In this document: piece by piece, positions 27,501 through 42,500 of the stretch
How positions within the stretch are numbered: the first letter of the stretch is position 1
Layout: each line of letters opens with the position of its first letter
Origin: Amyelois transitella
Taxonomy: Eukaryota; Arthropoda; Insecta; Lepidoptera; Pyralidae
Direction: 5' to 3'
NCBI RefSeq assembly: GCF_032362555.1
Contig: NC_083522.1
Coordinates: 1,590,001 to 1,654,000 of the forward strand
DNA length: 64,000 nt
Program-made: the position numbers and the translations under genes
Notes under the pieces: generated by a model
The model's database searches: none
Seen by the model: only the letters and a program-made list of their open reading frames with translations
What the model was told of the DNA's origin: nothing

Positions 27501-30500
27501 ATGTAGGTTAGCTTCGATCATATATTCCTAGATACACATGTAGCGGGAGCGATGATTCGGACTCGACAGCCATAAAGGGAAGATCTTCCACCAGGCTAGG
27601 TGTTATGCCTGGGGAGTTGCGGCTCCGATGAAGTTGTGTCGGAATTTGTATATATGCTCCAACCCATGAATTCTTTGCTTGCGCGATTAAGACTCTTCGC
27701 TGTTATTAGCTGATAGCGTCGCGTGATTGGCTGTTGTGTCTTGTGGCGTAGAGATGGCGCCACACAAAATTAATTGGTGCCCATGCTTCTATACATCCCT
27801 ACGTGTAAGTACATGTACTCCATTTGAGGTATACTCAAGTATCTGATCTGAAAACGTCGAGTACGCTTTTGAGTCAGATTTCCGAATTCTACCTACTACC
27901 TTTATGGCATTAACTTACATTTGACGTCCATTTTGAACAGAAAGAATACTGGTCGTGGAAGAAGGTACATGTTGCCCGTGTAACAGAAGAACAAGCGTTA
28001 GGAAAGCGGGGAGAGAATAAGTACTTTGAGCCTCACTCGCCTAACAGCGTGGTCGGTATCGATATTAAAAACGTTTCTAAGGTACGTACTAATCGAATTG
28101 GTACTTTTTAAAATTTTTGAAATTATTACTTTATCACGTCTTTATTTTTTACGAGAGTGTAGGAACGGTAAATATTTGAAATTAGAGTACGTCCGTATCT
28201 TTGGCGGCGTAAAGCGAAACAACCGTACATATAGTCACGTCCCTTGCGGTGTAGACAGAGCCAACAATCTTGAAAAGACTGCGTTTCGTTTCTTTAGGAA
28301 TTTCCAAAAAAGTAGCCTCGCGTTAGAAGAATACAAAAAGAAAACAAATCTTTTCTCTTTATAATGGTAGGTTTTCAATGGTTTCGTCGCTCTAAACAAC
28401 GTGTCCCTGCCTGTTCTCAAAGGCGAGATCACCATACTTCTGGGGCACAACGGAGCGGGTAAAACTACCCTCATGTCAATCGTCACAGGTCAGTCCTTTT
28501 TCTCTAGATTTGTCGTGGAATTCGGTTAAATTTACATACATACATATGGTCACGTCTATATCCCTTGCGAGATAAATAGAGAAAAGACTAATAGTGCATA
28601 TTCAGCTGTTCGGCTTAACGTGGTTGACTATGACAGGACGTTGCCCGTCGCCTAAAAGAAGAATCCCAAGTTTATAAGCCTATTCACTTAAATGGTCAAA
28701 GGCACCGCTACTTAAATATAAATTACAGGAACATTAGCTGCAACATCCGGCAAGGTGTTTGTGAACGGACTAGACACGGTCACCCAACAGCACGCCGTGC
28801 GCAGCCAGCTCGGCTTCTGCCCGCAACACAACCTGTTTTTCAGCGAGCTTACTGTGCTGGATCACGCCAGGTTTTTTTGTTTGGTGATTATTTGGATTCT
28901 ATTGAAGAATTTAATTTGAAAGTTTAACTCTCAATTATAATCGCTTCTAGTTTATTTGGGTCTGACTAGGGTAGTTACTTAGATCTTTATCGATTGGTAA
29001 TATAATATTGTCTAAAACTACTAAAAGTAGCATAAAATATAGTAAAAATTACTAAAAATAACTCCAATCCCCAATGCCTAACTGCAACTTGAAAGTCGCT
29101 AAAATTAGAGAGTCTTCAAAGACTTAACCTGTGAATATGACAACAACCTGGACTCTTACTTATAAGTTCTGATCATCAACAGATGAAAGGAACTATAAAA
29201 TGGAAGCAATCCAAACAGTCTTCTCTGGATCTTCTTCAGCAGCTCGGTTTAAAGGAGAAAGCTAACGCCTTGAGCTCTCAGTTATCTGGTGGCATGAAGA
29301 GGAGGCTGCAATTGGCGTGCGCTTTAGCTGGAGACGCCGATGTATTAGTTTTAGACGAGCCCACTGCGGGGCTAGACGTGGAGACTCGAAGGGGCTTGTG
29401 GGATCTGCTGCTGGTTAGTTGAGAAGATTTTTGTCGACTATGTTTAGGCTTACAAACTCGGGATTCTTTTCTAGGCGATGGGCTAGCAACCTGTCACTAG
29501 TTGAATCTCAGTTCTATCGTTAAGCCAAATAGCTGAACGTGGCCATTCAGTCTTTTCAGCACTGTTGGCTCTGTCTACCCGCAAGGGATATAGACGTGAC
29601 CATATGTATTTAGTATGTTTAGGATACCATTCGCTTATAAATACAAATCAGTAAAATTAGTTAAGCGACTACGAGATGGGCGAAGCCGCAGGTTTGTTTG
29701 CAGCCCATTGACATTATCACCTGATTTGCCCAGCCTCTGCAGCATGCCATGTGCAACGCCGTTTTCATCTAGCAAAAAACTATCGCTGTCCCGCTTCACT
29801 TTATAATAAAAAGTGAAACAGCTATATTTTTCGCGCAATGAAAACGACGTCGCGTGTGTCATGCTAAGGACCATAGTTGTACTTTTAATTGTATAAATGT
29901 AAAAAAAGAGCATCATCATCCAACTAAATGATAATATCCTAAAGAATTCTGAAAAGAGTCATCAAATACTGATCACTTGCCACGATCTCTGCATACTTCC
30001 TTCGCTTCATCCACATGAAAGAAAGTGGAAAGTGGTAGTCTCTGCCTGCACCTCCGGGAAAGAAGCGTGATTTTATGTATGTATGTATGTAAATACTGAC
30101 CCAAGTGGGCTTGAAACGCGATAAATCTCATTCTCTAATCGGATATAACTACTCTGCCACAATTTTTTTTACTCACCCCTTAAAATGTCGCGTATAATCC
30201 ACATATAATGTCCTTATTAGTGCCGGGAACCGCACGGTGATATATATCCACACTAATAATCCACATCCACATCCACACTAATAATAAAGAGGAAAGATTT
30301 GTATTTTTGTATGTTTGTGTGGAATAAACACAAAAACTACTGGTCCGATTTTGATAAAATTTGGCACAGATATAGAATAGACCTTCAAAAGTGACATAGG
30401 CATAAATTTGTTTTGAAATAAATTTATTTCAAAACATAAAACACAAAAATATGTCCACCCGTGCGAAGCCGGGGCGGGCCGCTAGTATATATATATGTAT

Positions 30501-33500
30501 ATATGTTATTTATTGTAATTCCAGTCCCTCCGCTCCGGTCGTACGGTCCTACTGTCCACGCACTTTATGGAGGAAGCGGATGCTTTAGGAGACAGGGTGG
30601 CTGCACTACACACGGGGACGCTGCGCTGCAACGCCACTCCTATGCATCTCAAGAAGGAGATCGGTATGCTCTCTCTATGAGCTATATATAGTATACATAC
30701 ATACATATGCCGTGTGGTTTCCGGCACCATTAGAATAGTAAGAATAGGACCACTCCATCTCTTTCCCATGGATGTCGTAAAAGGCGACTAAGGGATAGGC
30801 TTACAAACTTGGGATTCTTTTTTAGGTGGTGATGGGCTAGCAACCTGTCACTAGTTGAATCTCAATTCTATCGTTAAGCCAAATAGCTGAACGTGGCCAT
30901 TCAGTCTTTTCAAGACTTTTGGCTCTGTCTACCCCGCAAGGGATATAGACGTGACCATATGTATGTATGTACATACATATAATCACGTCTATGTCCCTTG
31001 CAGGGTTGACAGAGCCAACAGTCCTGAGCGGACTGATAGGCCATTTCAGCTATTTGGCTTTAAGATAGAATTGAGATTCGAATAGTGACAGGTTGCTAGC
31101 CCATCGCCTAAAAAAAGAATCTCAAGTTGGTAAGCCTATCCCTTAGCCGCCTTTTACAACATCCACGGGAAAGAGATGGAGTGATCCTATTCTTTTTTGT
31201 ATTGGTGCAGGGAACCACACGGCACTCTTACTTGTTAGATAACTTCATCTCTCTTCCACTTTCAACCTAGTTTTATCTAAAGTGCTTTATTTACAGACAC
31301 CGGCTACAATTTAGCAATAGCCTTAAAACCCGAAGCTTCACCGTTAGCCTCCACTGAAATCACCAACATCATCAAATCATTTATACCACAAGCGACGCTG
31401 CTTCCTTTGACCGGAATTAACACTTTGTCCTACAAGTTGCCGAGTCGCGAATGCAATAAGTTTCCGGCAATGTTTCAGAAATTAGAAGAGAGTACTGATA
31501 GGCTGGACATTGAGTCGATAAGCGTTGGGGTGACGACGCTTGAAGAGGTGTTTGTGAAGTTAGTATTGAAATATTTATACATACATACATACAATCACGT
31601 CTATATCTCTTGAGGCGTAGACAGAGCTAACACTCTTAAAAAGACTGATAGGCCACGTTCAGCTGTTTGCTTTAATGATAGAATTGAGATTCAAATAGTG
31701 ACAGTTGCTAGTCTGTCATCTAAAAGAAGCATCCCAAGTTTATAAGCCTATCCCTTAGTCGCCTTTTACGACATCCATGGGAAAGAGATGGAGTGGTCCT
31801 ATTCTTACTATTCTAATGGTGCCGGAAACTACACGGCACAAAAGACTTTATACTTCAAATTGTGCAATGATACATACCATCACTAACTAGCCCGCAAGGG
31901 ATATAGACGTGATTATATGTATGTATGTATGTAGTTGTCTGTCAATTATGGCTGCCGCGGGTGAAATGAGTTCTTTTCATAATATCCTACTTATCTAGAT
32001 TTTAAATTGATTAATTCATTTTAACAGGCTATGCAGCGACGTAAGCGTCGACGAAGATGAGGACATCGCTATGCTAAAAGGTATACCACCATTTTGTACT
32101 ATAACTACCTATTTCCCACGTAAATACTTAGTAGAAGTAATTATATACTACTAGAGGCCGCCCGCGACTTCGTCCGCATGGAAACCCTATCAATCCCGCG
32201 GGAACTCTGGGATAAAAAGTAGCCTATGTGTTATTCTGGGTCTTCAGCTACCTACATACCAAATTTCATGGTAATCGGTTCAGTAGTTTTTGCGTGAAAG
32301 AGTAACAAACATCCATACATCCATACAGACTTTCGCCTTTATAATATTAGTAGGATGTACTTGTTAAGGCTTTATATCAAGCTTGTGTGATTTGTGGTGC
32401 AGCGGTAGTACGCTTGTCTGTGACACCAGAGGTCTCGAGTTCGAATCCCGGCCAGGCATGATGAGAAAAGAACTTTTTCTGTTTGGCCTGGGTCTTGGAT
32501 GTTTATCTATAGTATCGTTGAGTTAGTATCTCGTAACACAAGTCTCGTACTTACTTCGGGGCTAACTCAATCTGTGTAATTTGTTCCGTTCCTATATACT
32601 TATTTATTTTTTATTTATAAATGATGAAACAGATCCTTACGCAATCTAGACAATGTACGGAACAGATTTAAGATCTATATTAGTAACTTGACGTCCAGTG
32701 TAAATGCTGTAGTATAGTTTGTTTCACCGTTTCTTCTACACCTGCGCTCTGAAAGCGGTAATAGCTTAATTTTACTTAAGTTATGTTGACGTCAATTAAA
32801 ACCTTTACCGTGTATGTAATTTTGAAAGTAAATCTAATTGGCGTTAATTTTCCTATAATCTTGCGATAATTTACAGTACTGTTTCAGATGACAGACCCAC
32901 AGCACCAAAATTGGTCGGTGTGAACCTGTTACTTCAGCGGTTTGTGGCACTATTTGTTAGGCAACTCAGATACGTGAAGAGTTCTTGGAAAATGTTTGTA
33001 TTGATGGTAAGGACAGTAGATTTTTAAACAATGTAAAGTTTAGAGCACATTTTGGGTAGCAAGACTGTTAGTGTAGTAAAAACTAAGCTACAAAACGTTT
33101 CCAAAAGTCAGGCTTGTGTGCACTTTGACACAGCTGTTTGATTGTAATATATGTATATATAATAAATACTTAGATAGATAAACATCCAAGACCCAGGCCA
33201 ATCAGAAAAAAATGTTTTCTCATCATGCCCTGGCCGGGATTCGAACCCGGGACCTCCGGTATCACAGACAAGCATACTACCGCTGCACCACAGAGGCCGT
33301 CCAAAATGGTTCGAAAAACCTTTCTTTTTTAATAAAAATGGAGCTATTGTAATACTCCCGTGTCAGCCTAACAAGATCATATCAAGAGGAAATCTTTGGA
33401 GCTTTGGTACCACATTCAGTTTTTTTGTCAAGAAATAACCAATGCTGATCTCTGAATAGTGAGTGTGGGTGGAGTCTTCGGTGGAGCATCATTCATCAAA

Positions 33501-36500
33501 CACCTTAATCATACACTATCGTGTCTGTGATGAATGATGCTTTGAGAAGAACAAGAACTCTCCATACCTACCAGGATGCTCGAAATAATCACTACTAGAA
33601 CAATAATCAGAATTGCAGTCATTATAAACACTAGGTAGTTGGTAGGTAGGTAACTCCAATAATTTTCTTTATTCTTTTAGGTATTTTTCTTACTATGCGG
33701 GGAAAAATGGAAAAAAGCAATTTTAATTTTATTTTTCTGCTTGGGAGGGTTCACCCTTTCTTCTACAGATGGATTTAACATTTTCAGGAACTAATCTTAC
33801 CAATTCTAACGTTGTGCGCCTTCACTTTTGTGGCAAACGAATTCGGGAAGGAGCCCAGCAAGAACCGAGCCCTCTCGATGGACCTCAACGTGTACAAGGA
33901 CATGAGTGGGAGACGAGCGTTGTCCAGCTTCGAAATACCTCTGAGGAGTAGACCTGCATGCTGTGGCGTGAATTATACACATTCTGACAATATACCACAA
34001 AGTGAGCTGAACATACATACATAAAATCACGCCTCTTTCCCGGAGGGGTAGGCAGAGACTACCACTTTCCACTTGCCACGATCTCTGCATACTTCCTTCG
34101 CTTATACACATAGACTTAATTTTTAGTGAGCTGAATTCATGTAATAATCTAACATAGAAAAGTCTTACTTAAAAAAATGTCTGTTGGCTATGTCTGTCTC
34201 GTCAGATAAGACTCGAAAAGACTGAAAGGCCTTGTTTTCTAACAGGAAGCGACAGGTTCTTCTTCTTCTTCCTGGCTGTAGACCCTGTTGCATCCTCGCC
34301 ACTCTGGAGAGGAGCCCGGGGTAAGCCCTTGACCATGGATCCCGGATAGAGGTGACTCAGGATTTTACACGAAGCGATTTAGAAAAATAGTCCTGAGAAT
34401 AGTAATACCTGAGTTACTAAGAGTAATGTTTCACTTCAGCTCTCAAGAATTTATCAAAGGACAGGCCTAAGTACAACAAATATTTGATTGGCATCCAATT
34501 GAACGATACACACGCCGTGGTGAGTATTAAATCGCTATTAGAATTATAATTTTAAATATTTCCAACTATCTGCGTCTATTTCAGCTTGATTTTATAAAGC
34601 GAAAGTAAGTTTGTATTAGAAGCAATAGTGACGGTATCGTATTCAGCAGTCATACCGGGGCTAACGTAAACCTTCTTCGTTTCACCCATTGGCCAGCTAT
34701 ATAGTGGCACTCACGGCCTCTGTTCCAACTAGTAATAATACAGTCAACCGCTTATCTAGTCTACTAAACTGTATGACACAATAATAGAGGCGAATTTGCA
34801 GTGAACTTGGATTGTATTTTTTATTATTAATTGTTGCCAAACTGATATTAATGTAATTGTCAGGCCCACTACTCCACATCGGTACGGCATGCCTTGCCCG
34901 TCGCTGTGAATGCTCTCACCAACGCGATAGCATCCACTCTACCTTCGGAGGACACGCCAAGAATCACAACTTACAATTACCCTCTGCAAGACCTTATCAC
35001 AATACGAGAGCCTCTGTCTAAAAAAAATGCTCTACTATGGGCTGTTTTAGTCGCATTCAGTAAGTGTGTTATATATAACCCTGCACACTTTTCGCTTCGT
35101 CCACATTCATAACTTTCTTCATGCAAGCTCGTCGGTTTCGGGTACTCTTGACCAGACCTTTTGCTAGAACGTCTCCGATTTGATCAAGGAACGTTCGACT
35201 AGGCCTTCCCACTCCAACAGTCCCATTCACACTTCCTTTGTATATTTGCTTAGTGAACAGATTATTTATTTCATAGTAATAAACACAACATAGATTAAGG
35301 TCTTTGTAAATTCCTAAAGAACTGTATCTGTCACAAGCTTTTCCGCAATAATCGTTAGTAAGTAGCTATCAAATAAATAAATTGTTTATTATTTAGCACA
35401 TATCTACAAAACTAACACATGTTTACAGTCATTGAAGCCACATTGATCAACGCTCTAGTGTTGCCGTGTTCGGAGCGGCTGTCCAGTTCCCGCCACATCC
35501 ACTTCATGTCCGGCTGTAGTCCGGAACTCCACTGGACAACTTCCATGCTGTTCCAAGCCGCGTACAGCATGCTCGTGCTCGTCATACCGACGCTACTGTT
35601 CGCGTATACCATTGACAAAAGTCACACTTTGTCGCAAATTGATTTGATGTGTAAGCACGCTATGTATCTGTACTTGAAAAGTAGAAATAGTTCGCGTACT
35701 TACGGTACTATTAATAGATTAACATTGTCATATTGTTCTGGCGTTTGTTCCATTTGTAAGCTCTCAAAATGCGCTAAATGAGCGACGTTTTTGTGTTTTT
35801 GGGCGGGTATTTGTGTAATAAGATCATACAATCGTATTACTATTAATGGTACTACGGTCGGATTTTATTGACTTTAAGATAAATTAATGGTTTGTTACAC
35901 TAGGTCCACGGTTGCCTCTGTATAACAGCAGAGAAATGGAATGATCCTATTTTTTATTGATCCAAAATCGACACGGCACGAAAGTTATTAGTTATACATT
36001 GTGCATATTTTAATATTGTATTTTTGCAGTTCCCCTGGCTCTCCTGCTCATTGGCGGGTGCTTGTCGACCATCGCCCTAATCTTCCTCGTCAGTTTCATG
36101 ATGCCGTACAGGCACGCTGCCACCGCCCTCGTCGGCTTTTTATTTGTTTTCTGTGAGTTTTAAGCTTTGCGCGTTGACTACCCAAATTTAAGTTTTTGTA
36201 ATTAGGTAATTTTACCTCCTTAGCATCATACCAAATATTGAGCTTTAAAATATCTTGATAATTGTTTACATAATAATCAAAAGTCAAAGTGTTACGGCTG
36301 CTAGAATAATTTTAGAATATGTGCGTATTAACAAAACTTAGATATAAATTTTATTTGTTTTTTTTTTATTTGTGTCAAAATGTTTCTTTGTACAGCTTTT
36401 ATATTCCCATCACTAATCGCGGTTTGTGACGCTGATAAAGAGAAAAAACTGTGGGAATGCATAATCTTACGTCCACTCATACCGCTGCTGCTATATACAG

Positions 36501-39500
36501 TGACGCCAACCACTTTTCTCGAAGCTCTGAAGAAAATTGTAACAGTTGCTCGAATAAATGCGTACTGCAATCTCAACAAACACCTCTGTCCAAATCTTGT
36601 TGTGAATCTACCAGGATTTGATACGAAAAAATGTTGTAGTAAGTATAATGACAATGATATAAGAAGGGAACTAATTTTACAAAAGCGTTTGACTGAATCC
36701 GTAACAGCATAAAAGGATAAATATAATTCAAAGCTGAATGAAACAAGAAAATTTTAAGGTTTTGTTTATTTCTGACATACAAGCCAATAAATCTATCAGG
36801 AAAAAGAATAATATTGGCGAAATTGTTATTATACCACTTGGAGTACCCCAAGGGCTTGTCCTGAGTCCTTTGTTATTTTTACATTTAGAAATATATATAT
36901 GCCATGATATTAGAAAAGAGTACCTAGTTCCTTCAACAATAATAAATTACAATTTATTTAAGGTTCGCATCAGTCTCATCGTGGTTACCTGGCTTTCGAT
37001 GAATATTCACCCTTGCTGTATATAGCTGCACTTTACATCCAGTTCTTTGTTATCATGGTAAGTATCAGTATCAATCATTTCTTATTTGTAAGGACAGTGA
37101 ACCCATTTTTGTAGAGAATATTCTCTCAATACTTCCCAATAACTCATTACTTAAGAAATTTCAATAGTTTTGCTATACATCTCTTAAGTCTGTTACTCGT
37201 ATAACCCAAATTCAAATTTCAAAATTTTTATTTTTTACAAACATCAAATAAATAAATTAAAACTAAGTTTACAGAAGGAACGGTAACAAAATGCTGCAGT
37301 GCAGTTTGTTACCGTTTCTTCTGTAGGTAATTCATGAATTTTAGTGATGTTATTGAATTTAATTACTTTCTTTCTTCCACTCCGGTTTATTCAAAGGTAG
37401 AAAGCGATGATCGCCATAAATGGGAGATCTGCCGCCAGGCTAGACGTTATGCCGCACCACAGACGATGTTGAGTAGAAGTTTGTATTCATGCACCAATCC
37501 ACGAAATCTTATCTTCACTACAATTGGCTGAGCGCGTCACTTTACTTCGCTGTGATTGGTTAATGGCGTTTGACGTAGAGATGTCGCGACAGTCAAAAGA
37601 TTATTGCCTTTCAAAGCCCGTGAATAAGACAACAAGTAACATCCGCAGATGGTGGTGGTACTGACCGAACGTGGTGTACTTAGCAGACTCGAAGACGCCC
37701 TGTATAACTTTAGATACAAATCGGTGCTGACCCGACAAGATGATGAGACTATTTTGAAAGAACAGCAGTATGTTGATGAGGCTCTTAGTGAGTATAGAAT
37801 GACATTGTAAAGAAAAATATAATAGTTACTTCATTTATTTATTTTTTCAATTTCTACCACCAGTTACGATGTGGAAAACATGCGATTTTTAGTGTGGGAG
37901 CTTTTACCATAGATTATTACTTAAATACCTTCATTTTTACCCGAAAATCGAGGATTAAGCGACGGCGTGTATATTGATAGGCCATTGATAGTACCAAAAA
38001 CGAGAATCGATGCAATCAGATTTGAAACGTGCCGTGTGGTTTCACGGTACCATTACAAAAAATAGAAGGACCACTCCATCTCTTTCCCACGGATGTCGTA
38101 AAAGGCGAGTAAGGGATAGGCTTATTATCTTGGGATACCTCTTTTAGGCGATGGGCTAGAAACCTGTCACTATTTGAATATCAATTCTATCACACAGCTG
38201 AGCGTGGCCTATTAGTCCGTTCAAGAATGGTGGCTCTGTCTACCCCGCTAGGGATATAGACGTGATCATATGTATTTATGTAGATTTGAAACGTTTTGCT
38301 CTCTTTTAGAACAATCCCGCGGCGACGCCATGCTGGTCTCATCAGTTCACAAGCGCTACCCGGGACTCTGCCAGAAACCTACCACCGCTGTCAAGGGGAT
38401 CAGCTTTGCAGTCCGTGAAGGTAACAAAAAAATTGTGGAGCCCCAGGAAAAGGAAACCTCTTCTATGATTCTTTTGTGTCTCATGATGATGCCATAATGC
38501 ATTTTTTTAGTTATATGAATAGGTACAAATTCTGCCAACAGTCGTATCAACATCAAAATAAACTAGGTATTTCTACTCTCCAGGGGAATGTTTCGGCCTG
38601 GTGGGCGTGAACGGCGCCGGCAAATCCACCACGTTCAAGATGATGACGTGCGAGACGTTCCCCACGCGCGGCCGGGTCGTGGCCAACGACCAGCCGCAAC
38701 GAGTGTTTGATAACTCCAAGGTGCTACTCCATTTTCTTCTTTTTTGCTTCTTGTAAAAGCCTGATTTACCCATCTAGATTCGCGCTCATAAGTGCACCCC
38801 GCTCTCTCTCCCTCTTCCCAGAGAGCTGAGGACGCAAACGGACAAACTAATGCCTTTTATGATGACCCCTTTTTAACCCACTTTTGTTCTCACAAGAGAT
38901 AAGTAGCAATACAGTTGAACATGGTCCCCCGGTCTCTTCTTTGCTTTTTCTCTTGTTTGCTCTGTCTATCCCGTAACGGATAAAGACGTGAGACGTATGT
39001 CTTTTTTAAGGTAGGTATACCTACGAGTACAAGTACATACATACAATAGATATAATTGGGTGTTATTTTTATTTATCAGTTCCTTAAGCAACTGGGTTAC
39101 TGCCCGCAATTCTTCGGCCTGGACGACTTTATGACGGGCCGCCAAAACTTGGAGTTCTTGCTCACGCTGGACGGATTGGACAAAAAGGATACCAAGTTGG
39201 AAGCAGTCCGCTGGCTGGAGTTGATAGGTGTGAAGTTTTACTTGATTTAGGTAACCATTAGTAGTGCGAAACACTAAACCTTGTCTTCTTCACTATTCGC
39301 TGTTTATTTTGCAAGCCTAAGTGCCCCTTTAAATGAATAAAATGTTTATGTTTCACGTGTCCTTCCTTCTTCTACTTGACACAAGCAAGTGTCTTGCAGA
39401 CCTGATGAAGTATGCAGACCGGCCAATGAGCTCGTACAGCGGCGGGTGCGCGCGGCGCCTGAGCAGCGTGGGCGCGCTGGCCCGCCGCGCCGCGCTGTCG

Positions 39501-42500
39501 CTGCTGGACGAGCCCACGGCCGGAGTGGACGTGGCGGCCAGGCGGCAGCTGTGGCGCGCCGTGCGGGCGGCCCGGGCGCAGCGCACGCGGGCGGGCAGGA
39601 AGCGGGCCGTGCTCATCACGTCTCACAGGTAACAGTTACAGCAGACGTGGCGGCCAGGCGGCAGCTGTGGCGCGCCGTGCGGGCGGCCCGGGCGCAGCGC
39701 ACGCGGGCGGGCAGGAAGCGGGCCGTGCTCATCACGTCTCACAGGTAACAGTTACAGCAGACGTGGCGGCCAGGCGGCAGCTGTGGCGCGCCGTGCGGGC
39801 GGCCCGGGCGCAGCGCACGCGGGCGGGCAGGAAGCGGGCCGTGCTCATCACGTCTCACAGGTAACAGTTACAGCAGACGTGGCGGCCAGGCGGCAGCTGT
39901 GGCGCGCCGTGCGGGCGGCCCGGGCGCAGCGCACGCGGGCGGGCAGGAAGCGGGCCGTGCTCATCACGTCTCACAGGTAACAGTTACAGCAGACGTGGCG
40001 GCCAGGCGGCAGCTGTGGCGCGCCGTGCGGGCGGCCCGGGCGCAGCGCACGCGGGCGGGCAGGAAGCGGGCCGTGCTCATCACGTCTCACAGGTAACAGT
40101 TACAGCAGACGTGGCGGCCAGGCGGCAGCTGTGGCGCGCCGTGCGGGCGGCCCGGGCGCAGCGCACGCGGGCGGGCAGGAAGCGGGCCGTGCTCATCACG
40201 TCTCACAGGTAACAGTTACAGCAGACGTGGCGGCCAGGCGGCAGCTGTGGCGCGCCGTGCGGGCGGCCCGGGCGCAGCGCACGCGGGCGGGCAGGAAGCG
40301 GGCCGTGCTCATCACGTCTCACAGGTAACAGTTACAGCAGACGTGGCGGCCAGGCGGCAGCTGTGGCGCGCCGTGCGGGCGGCCCGGGCGCAGCGCACGC
40401 GGGCGGGCAGGAAGCGGGCCGTGCTCATCACGTCTCACAGGTAACAGTTACAGCAGACGTGGCGGCCAGGCGGCAGCTGTGGCGCGCCGTGCGGGCGGCC
40501 CGGGCGCAGCGCACGCGGGCGGGCAGGAAGCGGGCCGTGCTCATCACGTCTCACAGATAACAGTTACAGCAGACGTGGCGGCCAGGCGGCAGCTGTGGCG
40601 CGCCGTGCGGGCGGCCCGGGCGCAGCGCACGCGGGCGGGCAGGAAGCGGGCCGTGCTCATCACGTCTCACAGGTAACAGTTACAGCAGACGTGGCGGCCA
40701 GGCGGCAGCTGTGGCGCGCCGTGCGGGCGGCCCGGGCGCAGCGCACGCGGGCGGGCAGGAAGCGGGCCGTGCTCATCACGTCTCACAGGTAACAGTTACA
40801 GCAGACGTGGCGGCCAGGCGGCAGCTGTGGCGCGCCGTGCGGGCGGCCCGGGCGCAGCGCACGCGGGCGGGCAGGAAGCGGGCCGTGCTCATCACGTCTC
40901 ACAGGTAACAGTTACAGCAGACGTGGCGGCCAGGCGGCAGCTGTGGCGCGCCGTGCGGGCGGCCCGGGCGCAGCGCACGCGGGCGGGCAGGAAGCGGGCC
41001 GTGCTCATCACGTCTCACAGGTAACAGTTACAGCAGACGTGGCGGCCAGGCGGCAGCTGTGGCGCGCCGTGCGGGCGGCCCGGGCGCAGCGCACGCGGGC
41101 GGGCAGGAAGCGGGCCGTGCTCATCACGTCTCACAGGTAACAGTTACAGCAGACGTGGCGGCCAGGCGGCAGCTGTGGCGCGCCGTGCGGGCGGCCCGGG
41201 CGCAGCGCACGCGGGCGGGCAGGAAGCGGGCCGTGCTCATCACGTCTCACAGGTAACAGTTACAGCAGACGTGGCGGCCAGGCGGCAGCTGTGGCGCGCC
41301 GTGCGGGCGGCCCGGGCGCAGCGCACGCGGGCGGGCAGGAAGCGGGCCGTGCTCATCACGTCTCACAGGTAACAGTTACAGCAGACGTGGCGGCCAGGCG
41401 GCAGCTGTGGCGCGCCGTGAGGGCGGCCCGGGCGCAGCTCACGCGTGCGGGCAGGAAGCGGGCCGTGCTCATCACGTCTCACAGGTAACAGCTCCAGTAG
41501 ATAGCTGTGCTGTAGCCTGCCGTACGAGCGGTCCGTTTAACTCAATTGTGGCCTTTAAACTGTGCATATTCTGTTGCCTCCTCTGTAGTAAAAGAGGCTA
41601 CATTATTCCCCCGTATGTAGGCATCTGTGTTTTACATTTAAGAATTTCTACTACCACTACCTACTTGATCCAATTGTTTGATTGTCCAGTATGGACGAGA
41701 TGGAAGCGCTGTGTTCCCGCGTGGGCATCATGTCTGCGGGGACCCTGGTCGCACTGGGCTCCCCCGCGGCTCTGCGCGCGGCTCACCACGCGGGGGTCTC
41801 ACTTTATATTAAAATCAAGGATACTGCCGGAGCAAGCGGTAACTACCTAATTTTTCATGTACCATGGGAGTGCTACATTTGTGAGGAAGTGCGAAGGAAT
41901 CTTATAGATAATGTTGTACGCGGGATCTGCGGTGAACTTAGGTGGCTCCAAGAATTTGCGCATCAACGGCATAAGCTTCGGAGCGGCTTCGAGAGAGGCA
42001 ACGAAAGAAATTTAAACAAGTCAAACTAAATAAAAGCTTTTAAAAAAGCTTTATAGTATTGATATTCCTTGACCTCAGATGAGTTTTTTTCATTAATATT
42101 CCTGCTCTCTGTTAGTAAAATATGATTTGATACTTTCAGGAACATCGGAGAATTCTGAATTGCTAAAATTAAAGCAGGCTTGTGAGGATGACCTGTGGAC
42201 TCTCAAAGATGAGCACAAGGTTAGTGCAGTCGGAAACACCTAAACTACAAAGACGGGCGTACGAACTGGAGGACTTAGCACAGAAGGGGGTCAGAGCGGG
42301 AGACCCGGATATTTGTAGTGTTATGATTGAAAGTTTTACATTTTTCTCACTTTCAGACTATGCTGAGCTACCACGTGGACAAAAGCCTAAACATGTCTTA
42401 CAGCGAGATATTCACGAAATTGGAGCAATTGCGGAAATCTTTCCCTAACCTCATTGAAGACTATGCGGTGACCGCGACGACCCTTGAAGAGGTATTCCTG

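Larger units (their letters stand above)
28371..31558 (+). other. NBD1 of ABCA gene 1 (exons 11-15)
   Basis: First nucleotide-binding domain and regulatory tail. Walker [10 protein letters not shown] in exon 11, Q-loop GFCPQHN in exon 12, signature LSGGMKRRL and Walker [13 protein letters not shown] in exon 13, H-loop STHFMEEAD in exon 14, and the ABCA-type TTLEEVFVK motif ending exon 15. All catalytic residues are present. The exon 12 donor is the one at 28884; the earlier GT at 28871 would break the frame. Confidence 0.93.

Noticed and set aside
39551..41488. Series of 65-codon open frames, one per 116-bp unit
   Set aside because: They start at GTG inside a coding-exon copy and run through the donor; they are a by-product of the repeat, not genes.
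39528..41490. CRISPR-like regularly spaced array
   Set aside because: Units are contiguous copies of an exon end, with no unique spacers, in an animal genome.
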